The notes beneath the pieces are model-generated. The model had not been told where the DNA came from and searched no databases. It saw only the letters and a list, made by a program, of their open reading frames with translations. Position numbers and translations under genes: made by a program. Of a stretch of 6,527 bases of DNA, positions 1 to 4,685 are shown piece by piece. Numbering within the stretch: the stretch's first letter is position 1; each line of letters opens with the position of its first letter. The stretch lies in assembly GCA_030641945.1 (NCBI GenBank), contig DAOWLL010000103.1, positions 1 to 6,527 on the forward strand, read 5' to 3'. The stretch is from Gammaproteobacteria bacterium (GTDB lineage: Bacteria > Pseudomonadota > Gammaproteobacteria > SZUA-229).

Positions 1-206
1 ACCGCAGCGTCAGCCTCGGCGTTGTCAATGCCGCGCACGATCAATTCCTGGCTAACCGGCCCGATCGCACCGTCGATTTCAACCAGGTAAGCCTTGTTCC
101 CTGCAGTGGCAGTGGCCGTGGCCCAGGCATACTGCACAAGTATGGCAAGGGCGAGCCCCAGGACCATGCGGGATAGAAATTTAATGGGCTGCATATCGCG
201 ATTCAT
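1..206 (-). CDS. NfeD-family membrane-bound serine protease, N-terminal part (runs off left edge)
   Basis: Reading the minus strand from the ATG at 206 gives 68 full codons plus a partial Val, open to the window edge. Residues about 8-35 form a basic then hydrophobic stretch (FLSRMVLGLALAILV) ending in Ala/Thr-rich sequence, as expected for a signal peptide or membrane anchor. It is followed by KAYLVEIDGAIGPVSQELIV and then RGIDNAEADAAV. This matches the opening of the ClpP-like (SppA/NfeD long form) serine protease domain, where a hydrophobic strand plus 'IDGAIGP' precedes a helix ending in 'A..A'. Known members are membrane proteases usually encoded beside a stomatin/slipin gene and thought to act in membrane quality control. 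The catalytic Ser/Lys region and the C-terminal NfeD OB-fold domain lie outside the window. A second in-frame ATG at 194 is an alternative start. Neither start has a clear Shine-Dalgarno sequence. The family call rests on a short segment, so it is likely but not certain. Confidence 0.7.
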   Translation of the reverse strand, partial: MNRDMQPIKFLSRMVLGLALAILVQYAWATATATAGNKAYLVEIDGAIGPVSQELIVRGIDNAEADAA

Positions 207-243
207 ACCGTGCAGGTTGCTCGTACAAGACCATAGAATAAAC

Positions 244-272
244 AGTATAAACAGAAAACAGGGGCCTGGGAA
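244..272 (-). promoter_or_regulatory. Candidate promoter for the NfeD-type gene
   Basis: On the minus strand TTCCCA (272-267, four of six matches to the -35 consensus) is separated by 17 bp from TATACT (249-244, five of six matches to the -10 consensus). Initiation would fall near 237, giving a leader of about 30 nt before the ATG at 206. This is a consensus match only. The region is AT-rich, so chance matches are expected. Confidence 0.3.
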
Positions 273-347
273 ACATCACGAACCAGTAGCTGTATAGTGT
301 GGCATATTGATCTATTCACCACTTCCCACTTCACCGCTATCGTCCGA

Positions 348-376
348 TCTACATACAGCGCAAATACTGATAAAAT
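348..376 (+). promoter_or_regulatory. Candidate promoter for the CapA-family gene
   Basis: TCTACA (348-353, four of six to the -35 consensus), a 17-bp spacer, and TAAAAT (371-376, five of six to the -10 consensus). Transcription would start near 383, just at the left arm of the inverted repeat at 384-422, leaving a leader of about 47 nt. The sequence supports a weak to moderate sigma70-type promoter. No activator or operator site was recognised. Confidence 0.35.
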
Positions 377-383
377 AGCAATA

Positions 384-422
384 CACGAGAATTTGTCGCA
401 GTAACAACATACTTATCTCGTG
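384..422 (+). repeat. 7-bp inverted repeat in the capA leader
   Basis: CACGAGA (384-390) and TCTCGTG (416-422) are perfect inverted arms separated by 25 nt, with a smaller TTGT/ACAA pair possible inside. The right arm ends 7 nt before the ATG at 430, where a ribosome binding site would be expected and none is visible. If transcription starts near 383 the arms would form a 5' hairpin over the initiation region. It could equally be a protein-binding dyad or chance. Confidence 0.3.
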
Positions 423-429
423 ACTTATT

Positions 430-1653
430 ATGCTACAAAACCTGTTCTTTATATGGGCAGCAGCCATTGTGCTGTTGACCAGCCTGGCGGTAGAGGTTGC
501 TGGTGCACCGTATATGCAGTCAAGCGCTAATAACAATGAAAGCCACGCACCCATCGTTTTGTTTTTGAGTGGTGACGTGATGCTGGGCCGGGCAATCGAC
601 CAGATACTGCCTTATCACAATGATCCCGTACTTTTCGAGCAATACGTCAGCGATGCACGTGAATACATATGGCTCGCTGAGGATGCCAACGGTCTGATCC
701 ATAAACCCGTCAGTTGCGACTACATCTGGGGTGATGCACTGGAACATCTCGACAAGGTTAACCCCGACGTAAGAATTATTAACCTGGAGACAAGCATCAC
801 GCAGAATGATGCACACTGGAAAAACAAATCCATCCACTACCGCATGCATCCGCAGAATGCAGCTTGTCTGGCATTGGCAAAGATAGATATCACCTTGCTG
901 GCAAACAATCATGTACTCGACTGGGGATATGCAGGCCTGGCAGAAACCCTGTACACACTCGAGCAAACAGGAATCAAAACTGCAGGTTCCGGCAAAGATT
1001 CAAAAGCAGCTTCTCGCCCTGTGATTATTGACCTCAAACACAAAGGCAGGGTGATCGTGTCTGCATGGGCACATGCAAGCAGCGGCGTCCCGCCCGATTG
1101 GGCAGCAACAGATAACAGACCAGGCGTAAACCGGCTGGATAGCCTGAACGCAAATACTGTTCAGCACATCAGTAACAGCATTAATCCCGTCAAACAACCG
1201 GGCGATATTGCCGTCGTGTCGATTCACTGGGGTGGCAACTGGGGCTACGAAATATCACCAATGCAGATTGAGTTCGCACACCGCTTGATTGATGAAGCCA
1301 ATGCCGATGTCGTTCATGGCCACTCATCGCATCATGTCAAAGGCATTGAAGTCTATAAAGGCAAGCTGATTATCTATGGCAGTGGTGACTTGCTGAATGA
1401 TTACGAAGGCATAGGCGGCCATGAAAAATACAGGGCCGATCTGTCATTGTTATATTTTGCCGGCATTGACCCGGCAACAGGTAGGCTGGTGCAACTGCAG
1501 ATGACACCAACACAGATCCGCCATCTCAGGATCAATAGCGCTAACGCTAACGATGCCGCATGGTTAAAGGATATGCTGAACAGGGAAGGACTTGAGCTTG
1601 GTACACGTGTAGAGCTCAATGTGGATAACAGTCTTGTTCTCGAGTGGGAATAA
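430..1653 (+). CDS. CapA/PgsA-family exported protein (metallophosphatase-fold)
   Basis: This 407-residue protein has the full motif set of the CapA family (PGA_cap, calcineurin-like fold). GDVMLGR at 48-54 holds the first metal-binding Asp, NLETSIT at 118-124 gives the N-x-E motif, LANNHVLDWG at 157-166 the NNH motif, SIHWGGNWGYE at 264-274, and GHSSHHVKGIEVYKGKLI at 297-314 is followed by YGSGDLLNDYE at 316-326. Residues 1-26 are a hydrophobic signal peptide or anchor (cleavage plausible after VAGA), so the domain is probably periplasmic or membrane-tethered. Bacillus CapA/PgsA takes part in poly-gamma-glutamate synthesis or attachment. Here no capB, capC or pgsBC gene is in view, so that substrate should not be assumed; many proteobacterial solitary members are uncharacterised. 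An in-frame stop at 421-423 fixes 430 as the most upstream ATG. The next in-frame ATG (514) would lose the signal peptide. No clear Shine-Dalgarno sequence precedes 430. Confidence 0.9.
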   Translation: MLQNLFFIWAAAIVLLTSLAVEVAGAPYMQSSANNNESHAPIVLFLSGDVMLGRAIDQILPYHNDPVLFEQYVSDAREYIWLAEDANGLIHKPVSCDYIWGDALEHLDKVNPDVRIINLETSITQNDAHWKNKSIHYRMHPQNAACLALAKIDITLLANNHVLDWGYAGLAETLYTLEQTGIKTAGSGKDSKAASRPVIIDLKHKGRVIVSAWAHASSGVPPDWAATDNRPGVNRLDSLNANTVQHISNSINPVKQPGDIAVVSIHWGGNWGYEISPMQIEFAHRLIDEANADVVHGHSSHHVKGIEVYKGKLIIYGSGDLLNDYEGIGGHEKYRADLSLLYFAGIDPATGRLVQLQMTPTQIRHLRINSANANDAAWLKDMLNREGLELGTRVELNVDNSLVLEWE

Positions 1654-1669
1654 CTAATAAAAGGCTCAC

Positions 1670-1960
1670 TTAATATACACAACGTTGAGAACATTCCCGC
1701 TCAACCATCAACTTGAGACGATCCCTCAAATCAAACATCAGGCGCTGGCATTCACCACTGCAATAAGGTTTAAGTTCCCGAATTTTATCGTCATCCAGAT
1801 CGAGTAGCGAAGCCAGTGCTATCAGTGTTTTTTCACATTCTGTTTTTGCATTGCACATCAGCACGATGGTACTGATCCCTTCCACATACCGCTTTCGCGC
1901 ATAGAACGCGATGTGGTCATAATCATATTTTCTCATGCAACCAGGATTATGGCAGGGCAT
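1670..1960 (-). CDS. Small eight-cysteine protein of unknown function
   Basis: This is a 96-residue protein I do not recognise. It has eight cysteines in four pairs: C3/C8 (CX4C), C36/C42 (CX5C), C67/C71 (CX3C) and C90/C94 (CX3C). The segments between are charged and predicted helical, notably about 43-64 and 72-90. There is no signal peptide or membrane segment, so it should be cytoplasmic, where paired cysteines more often bind zinc or an Fe-S cluster than form disulfides; this is inference. GAGGGGTG (1977-1970 on the minus strand), 9 nt before the ATG at 1960, is a strong ribosome binding site and the best evidence that the gene is real. It is convergent with the CapA gene, with 16 bp between the stop codons and no convincing terminator. 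It appears monocistronic within the window. Confidence 0.72.
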   Translation of the reverse strand: MPCHNPGCMRKYDYDHIAFYARKRYVEGISTIVLMCNAKTECEKTLIALASLLDLDDDKIRELKPYCSGECQRLMFDLRDRLKLMVERECSQRCVY

Positions 1961-2449
1961 GATATTTCACCCCTCTATGTAACTTGTTTAACTCCTGTAC
2001 CATGTTCACAGCAATCCAATTGTCGAATAAATCCGTTTGTGCTGTCGTATAAGAATTGAAGCGAAGTTCATGCCATGTTTGCATAACCTTAACTAATCAA
2101 CACCTTGGACGCTTTCTACCCCAGGGGCGCCGCTGGATTGTGTAAATAATTTCAGACAACATTCCAGATTTTCGACAAACCCATGCATCAGCAAGCCATT
2201 CAACTGTAAGACATCGCATGTGTGTCAGCATGCTCATATTAAAAAGTACTGATGAAAGCGCATTAAAAAACTGAGCTGCTGAATTTTCATACGTATTAGA
2301 GAGAAATGCGGAAATGAGCAGGAAGGGATTATTGTTCATCAATGATGTTTATCTCCATTGAATTCTGGCCCCATGGGTTACTATGGCAGGGCGATTGTTT
2401 ATGGTAAAAATAATCTCTCCGTCCTCTTTTGATATTAGCGTTCGAAACA
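1961..2449. other. Intergenic region without a convincing gene (489 bp)
   Basis: The left end holds the ribosome binding site of the eight-cysteine gene. A minus-strand frame at 2097-2342 (81 codons from TTG, 80 from ATG at 2339) is preceded by GGAGA, but its translation resembles no family I know and lacks a clear domain or membrane pattern. I treat it as doubtful. CCCATGGG at 2370-2377 is a short palindrome. No good promoter with both boxes could be placed for the rhomboid gene downstream. The stretch could hold a small RNA, a decayed gene or regulatory DNA, and nothing in the sequence decides between these. Confidence 0.5.
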
Positions 2450-3124
2450 ATGCACTCAGAATCCCGTTCTCTGAATAATCCGCGCGAAGATTCCCGCCAC
2501 CTGAAGCGGTCATTCACCGTAGTGGCCGCTTTCACTGCAATCCTGTGGTTGATAAAAATGGTGGAGATGGCGTATGGTGCCAATCTCGCCGTGTACGGTG
2601 TTTACCCAGGGCAGCTGAGCGGACTGGCGGGTATTCTTTGGGCGCCGTTGATTCATAGTTCGTTCTCACATCTATTTGCCAACACCGCGCCCCTGCTCAT
2701 ACTCGGCACCGCGCTAGTATACGGTTATCCAAAGTCGGCAAGGGTGGTGATACCCGCTGTTTATATTGGTACCGGACTGGGTGTCTGGCTGTTTGCACGC
2801 CAGGCTTACCACGTCGGAGCGAGTGGCCTGACATTCGGTTTTATGTTCTTTGTATTTACTGTTGGTGTGCTTCGATGGGACAGACAGGCGATTGCACTTT
2901 CCCTGGTCGTATTTTTTCTCTATGGCGGCATGATCTGGGGCATCTTCCCGAATAAACCGGATATTTCTTTTGAGAGCCACTTATCTGGAGCCATAATCGG
3001 CGTTGTGCTGGCCGTGTTGCTCAGGAACTATGACCCACAGCCACCCGAGAAACAATACAGCTGGGAACAGGACGAAGAAATCGAGCTGGAGTCAGATGAC
3101 GAGCCGCCTGACAAAGCGGTTTGA
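2450..3124 (+). CDS. Rhomboid-family intramembrane serine protease
   Basis: From the ATG at 2450 the protein has 224 residues. Hallmarks are HSSFSHLFANTAPLLILG (69-86: His69, His74 and Asn78 of the conserved H-x4-H-L-x2-N motif of helix 2), GASGLTFG (123-130) with nucleophile Ser125, and SHLSGAIIG (176-184) with catalytic His177. Together these give the complete Ser-His dyad and the oxyanion residues. Hydrophobic segments at about 22-38, 65-90, 97-115, 124-140, 146-165 and 178-192 fit the six-helix core. Rhomboids cut transmembrane substrates within the inner membrane; the substrate here is unknown. The last 32 residues are hydrophilic and very acidic (12 Asp/Glu) and are not part of the catalytic core. 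A TTG at 2429 would add seven residues. I prefer the ATG, though neither start has a clear ribosome binding site. The gene stands alone. Confidence 0.92.
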   Translation: MHSESRSLNNPREDSRHLKRSFTVVAAFTAILWLIKMVEMAYGANLAVYGVYPGQLSGLAGILWAPLIHSSFSHLFANTAPLLILGTALVYGYPKSARVVIPAVYIGTGLGVWLFARQAYHVGASGLTFGFMFFVFTVGVLRWDRQAIALSLVVFFLYGGMIWGIFPNKPDISFESHLSGAIIGVVLAVLLRNYDPQPPEKQYSWEQDEEIELESDDEPPDKAV

Positions 3125-3143
3125 AAGGCAATCAATCTATTTG

Positions 3144-3279
3144 GCGTCAGTGTAAAAACTTTTCGATGCCAGGCAGGCAAATCACTGGTAGTCACACCAA
3201 TTGTCATCCTTGATAATATTTTTCCTTGTTACATATATCAAATGCTCATTATGGAAGCACAGAGTTTTTACTCTGACAC
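3144..3279. repeat. Possible miniature element with 17-bp imperfect terminal inverted repeats
   Basis: GCGTCAGTGTAAAAACT (3144-3160) and AGTTTTTACTCTGACAC (3263-3279) are inverted copies matching at 15 of 17 positions, enclosing about 100 bp of AT-rich noncoding DNA. The right arm also holds a tight hairpin, CAGAGT-TTTT-ACTCTG (3260-3275), with no T-tract on either strand to suggest a terminator. Size and layout fit a non-autonomous miniature transposable element. No clear target-site duplication flanks the arms, and no related transposase is in the window. A degenerate bidirectional structure or a small RNA remains possible. Confidence 0.4.
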
Positions 3280-3298
3280 GAATGGCACCAGATAATTT

Positions 3299-3323
3299 CA
3301 GGGAATATTTGTCCGCCTGCCGC
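3299..3323 (+). repeat. 25-bp dispersed direct repeat, copy 1
   Basis: Twenty-five bases beginning CAGGGAATATTTGTCC are identical to 6503-6527, where the window ends, so the true repeat may be longer. The base before the repeat differs (T here, A in the other copy), so that edge is real. In this copy AATATTTG (3304-3311) can pair with CAAATGTT (3338-3345) with one mismatch, around a small GCCG/CGGC stem (3319-3322 and 3328-3331). This suggests a folded unit of about 42 bp. Both copies are intergenic. No coding role is apparent. Confidence 0.75.
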
Positions 3324-3356
3324 TACACGGCCCCACGCAAATGTTTAAAAACAACA

Positions 3357-3428
3357 TCCACAGATGAGCACAGATAGTTAGAAACTTAAAAGCGCTTTCA
3401 TCCGTGTTCATCAGCGTTTATCTGTGGA
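3357..3428. repeat. Palindromic intergenic repeat (CACAGATGA/TCATCTGTG type)
   Basis: Perfect 9-bp outer arms TCCACAGAT (3357-3365) and ATCTGTGGA (3420-3428) enclose a second, overlapping pairing: GATGAGCACAGAT (3363-3375) against ATCCGTGTTCATC (3400-3412), matching at 11 of 13. The right half also repeats itself loosely (TCCGTGTTCATC, then AGCGTTTATCTGTGG). From memory, sequences of the form ATCTGTGTTCATCTGTGG are scattered through intergenic DNA of many bacteria, so this is probably a member of such a family. It lies 54 bp beyond the end of the membrane-protein gene. Confidence 0.6.
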
Positions 3429-3482
3429 CATATGTCCTGTTCCTTTAATCCCACCGTCTCCTTTTTAATCACCTCTGTAATG

Positions 3483-4127
3483 TTAACGCTGCTTTAATTG
3501 TGCGTAGATAATCAGGTGAGTAATAACAAAGAACGGAACGGCAAAACCTGGAATCAGGACCAGAGGGAATGTACCCATAATATCGCTGCTAACCTGGCCG
3601 CTTGAGTGCAGTACCTCCCCTGTCCTCGTCATCACACCCATGGAAACCGCCACAACAAAGTCAATAAGACCAAACGTGTTCCAAAGGTAAACCCGTGTAC
3701 GTGAAACTGATGCCGCGCGGTCGTAAAGCGCAATACCAAGAAACACCGCCCCCATAGCTGCCATTGCATCCCCGAGTCCTGCAGGCAGAGCAAATAACGC
3801 CGGTAAGCGATCGTGAAAATACAGGAACACAAAACCCATCCCGACCATGCGCCAGCTATGCAACAGGATAAGGTGGCGCATATCGAGGTTGAGTACCCAG
3901 TCCCTGAATGCCTTGATGCTGAAATAACCTGTCCCGTATACGATGGCAGGCATCATAACTGCGACTAAAATGGCCAACGGCCGCTCACCCGCAGGCGCAT
4001 TAAACCCGCCTGACAGGGCCGTGCCAAGTACCGCGGCAAACCAGCCAAGACAGATCAAAAAAACCACTCTAGTTACAGCGGGCGAAATGCCCTGCTCACT
4101 TTCCGCGTCAAAAACCAGTGTATTCAT
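3483..4127 (-). CDS. Six-helix membrane protein of unknown function, divergent from the HxlR regulator
   Basis: This 214-residue integral membrane protein has hydrophobic segments at about 20-39, 50-71, 92-104, 112-135, 146-166 and 187-208. Blocks that look family-conserved are HSWRMVGMGFVFLY (90-103), LPAGLGDAMAA (114-124), NTFGLIDFVVAVSMG (150-164) and PGFAVPFFVITHL (193-205). I recall similar unnamed bacterial membrane proteins with an 'R-VG...LPAGLGD' pattern but no assigned function. Charged or polar residues inside or beside helices (Arg93, Asp120, Asp156, His204) could bind a ligand, metal or heme; this is inference. The start is secure: AGGAGG (4140-4135 on the minus strand) sits 7 nt before the ATG at 4127. 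A good promoter overlapping palindromic operators precedes it, so it is probably the main target of the adjacent HxlR regulator. Regulators of this family often control a divergent enzyme or transporter for reactive aldehydes, quinones or similar compounds. No enzymatic motif for that is visible here. Confidence 0.88.
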   Translation of the reverse strand: MNTLVFDAESEQGISPAVTRVVFLICLGWFAAVLGTALSGGFNAPAGERPLAILVAVMMPAIVYGTGYFSIKAFRDWVLNLDMRHLILLHSWRMVGMGFVFLYFHDRLPALFALPAGLGDAMAAMGAVFLGIALYDRAASVSRTRVYLWNTFGLIDFVVAVSMGVMTRTGEVLHSSGQVSSDIMGTFPLVLIPGFAVPFFVITHLIIYAQLKQR

Positions 4128-4134
4128 GCTTACA

Positions 4135-4140
4135 CCTCCT
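4135..4140 (-). promoter_or_regulatory. Perfect Shine-Dalgarno (AGGAGG) of the membrane-protein gene
   Basis: AGGAGG on the minus strand, 7 nt from the ATG at 4127. It is much stronger than the ribosome binding sites of most other genes here and fixes the start. Its first base overlaps the end of the palindrome at 4140-4166. Confidence 0.85.
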
Positions 4141-4166
4141 AGTTACTTGCTTTATGCAAGTAACTA
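4140..4166. promoter_or_regulatory. Operator 1: perfect 11-5-11 palindrome, probable HxlR site
   Basis: TAGTTACTTGC (4140-4150), spacer TTTAT, GCAAGTAACTA (4156-4166): 11-bp arms without a mismatch. It covers the -10 box and predicted start of the minus-strand promoter for the membrane-protein gene, an ideal place for a repressor. HxlR proteins are dimeric winged-helix regulators that bind AT-rich dyads, often with ACTT/AAGT-type half-sites, so the adjacent HxlR gene product is the obvious ligand. A perfect dyad of this length in a 94-bp divergent region is very unlikely by chance. Confidence 0.85.
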
Positions 4167-4191
4167 TACCCTTGTGACTTTCGATTTGCAA
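4163..4191 (-). promoter_or_regulatory. Promoter of the membrane-protein gene
   Basis: On the minus strand TTGCAA (4191-4186), a 17-bp spacer and TATAGT (4168-4163) give four of six and five of six consensus matches at ideal spacing. Initiation is expected near 4156, leaving a leader of about 29 nt that carries the AGGAGG site. Operator 1 covers the -10 box and start site. Operator 2 covers the -35 box. Confidence 0.65.
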
Positions 4192-4198
4192 GTATCTA
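4172..4198. promoter_or_regulatory. Operator 2: degenerate second copy of the palindrome
   Basis: TTGTGACTTTC (4172-4182), spacer GATTT, GCAAGTATCTA (4188-4198). It has the same 11-5-11 layout as operator 1, matching its left arm at 8 of 11 and its right arm at 10 of 11. The two centres are 32 bp apart, close to three helical turns, so two dimers would sit on the same face of the DNA. It overlaps the shared -35 element and lies just upstream of the hxlR -10 box, which fits weaker autoregulation. Confidence 0.65.
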
Positions 4199-4213
4199 TG
4201 CATGCATTATAAA
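4186..4213 (+). promoter_or_regulatory. Promoter of the HxlR regulator gene
   Basis: TTGCAA (4186-4191), a 16-bp spacer and TATAAA (4208-4213). TTGCAA is its own reverse complement and so serves as -35 element in both directions, making the two promoters overlap back to back. Initiation near 4220 would leave almost no leader before the ATG at 4222, so the transcript may be leaderless or translation may begin at the in-frame ATG at 4258. Confidence 0.5.
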
Positions 4214-4221
4214 CTTAGACC

Positions 4222-4590
4222 ATGAAAAACAAGACAAAAGCCATAAGAATCGGTGACATGCGATCACCCTGCCCAATCGCAAATACACTGGATATAATCG
4301 GAGACAAATGGACTCTCCTGGTGATACGGGACCTCTTCGCCGGTAAAAGCACCTATAGCGAATTTCAATCCTCGCCGGAGAGCATCCCGACCAATATTCT
4401 GGCCAATCGGCTTAAGCGACTGGCAGAATACGATGTTATCCATAAAACCCCGTACCAGCAGCGGCCTGTACGGTATGCCTACCAGTTAACAGCTAAAGGC
4501 CGCTCACTTGGACCGCTATTACTAGCAATGGCCGAATGGGGCAAGAAAAATATTGCGGGTACCGAGGCAAGGATGAAGCTTGATCTGTAA
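4222..4590 (+). CDS. HxlR-family winged-helix transcriptional regulator
   Basis: This 122-residue protein shows the full HxlR pattern: CPIANTLDIIGDKWTLLVIR (17-36), the 'F..L/S' turn FAGKSTYSEFQSSPESIP (39-56), recognition-helix segment TNILANRLKRLAEYDVI (57-73), wing QQRPVRYAYQLTAKG (79-93), and dimerisation helix LGPLLLAMAEWGKKNI (96-111). Cys17 sits at the conserved N-terminal position used for thiol-based sensing in B. subtilis YodB and HypR, so response to quinones, aldehydes or oxidants is plausible but not shown. It is divergent from the membrane-protein gene, and both promoters carry the palindromes at 4140-4198, pointing to repression of both. No Shine-Dalgarno sequence precedes ATG 4222, which lies 8 bp from a TATAAA box. 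ATG 4258 (Met13) is a possible alternative start that keeps Cys17 and the whole domain. Confidence 0.93.
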   Translation: MKNKTKAIRIGDMRSPCPIANTLDIIGDKWTLLVIRDLFAGKSTYSEFQSSPESIPTNILANRLKRLAEYDVIHKTPYQQRPVRYAYQLTAKGRSLGPLLLAMAEWGKKNIAGTEARMKLDL

Positions 4591-4613
4591 AACAACATGA
4601 GGGGAGCTAAGCC

Positions 4614-4659
4614 CTTATAATAATTCCTGGACGCTTATAATACTCATTTGTCACTGACA
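4614..4659 (+). promoter_or_regulatory. Tandem -10-like boxes and small palindrome ahead of the ABC exporter
   Basis: CTTATAATA occurs twice, at 4614-4622 and 4634-4642, exactly 20 bp apart; each copy contains a perfect TATAAT. Good -35 boxes are missing (at best three of six matches), so a promoter here would be weak or activator-dependent. TGTCA-C-TGACA (4649-4659) is a perfect 5-1-5 palindrome at the expected start site of the second box and could be an operator. It does not resemble the HxlR palindromes. The spacer from hxlR to the exporter is 95 bp with no strong terminator, so read-through from hxlR is also possible. Confidence 0.4.
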
Positions 4660-4685
4660 CCTTTAATTTATGCACCGGTAATATC

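Noticed and set aside
520..966. Minus-strand frame of 148 codons inside the CapA gene
   Set aside because: It lies wholly antisense to a gene whose frame is supported by all CapA motifs, and its translation is rich in Cys, Val and His without any domain pattern.
1643..1669. Possible terminator between the convergent capA and eight-cysteine genes
   Set aside because: The AGTGGG/CTCACT stem has a G-T pair, a 15-16 nt loop and no following T-run on either strand.
2097..2342. Minus-strand reading frame of 81 codons with GGAGA upstream
   Set aside because: It uses TTG (or ATG at 2339 with long spacing), its translation has no recognisable domain or membrane pattern, and the region looks noncoding. 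Kept only as a remark in the intergenic entry.
3260..3275. CAGAGT-TTTT-ACTCTG hairpin as terminator for the rhomboid gene
   Set aside because: No T-run follows the stem on either strand, and the hairpin is better explained as part of the right inverted arm of the candidate element.
3299..3428. CRISPR-like repeat array
   Set aside because: The repeats here are different from one another and not regularly spaced. The 25-bp unit occurs only twice, 3.2 kb apart, and no cas gene is present.
3943..4212. Plus-strand frame of 89 codons antisense to the membrane-protein start
   Set aside because: It overlaps the well-supported minus-strand gene and its ribosome binding site, and runs through the operators and both promoters. 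Its product has no recognisable feature.
4600..4615. AGGG/CCCT stem after hxlR as an intrinsic terminator
   Set aside because: Only four pairs with no T-tract behind them; too weak to call.
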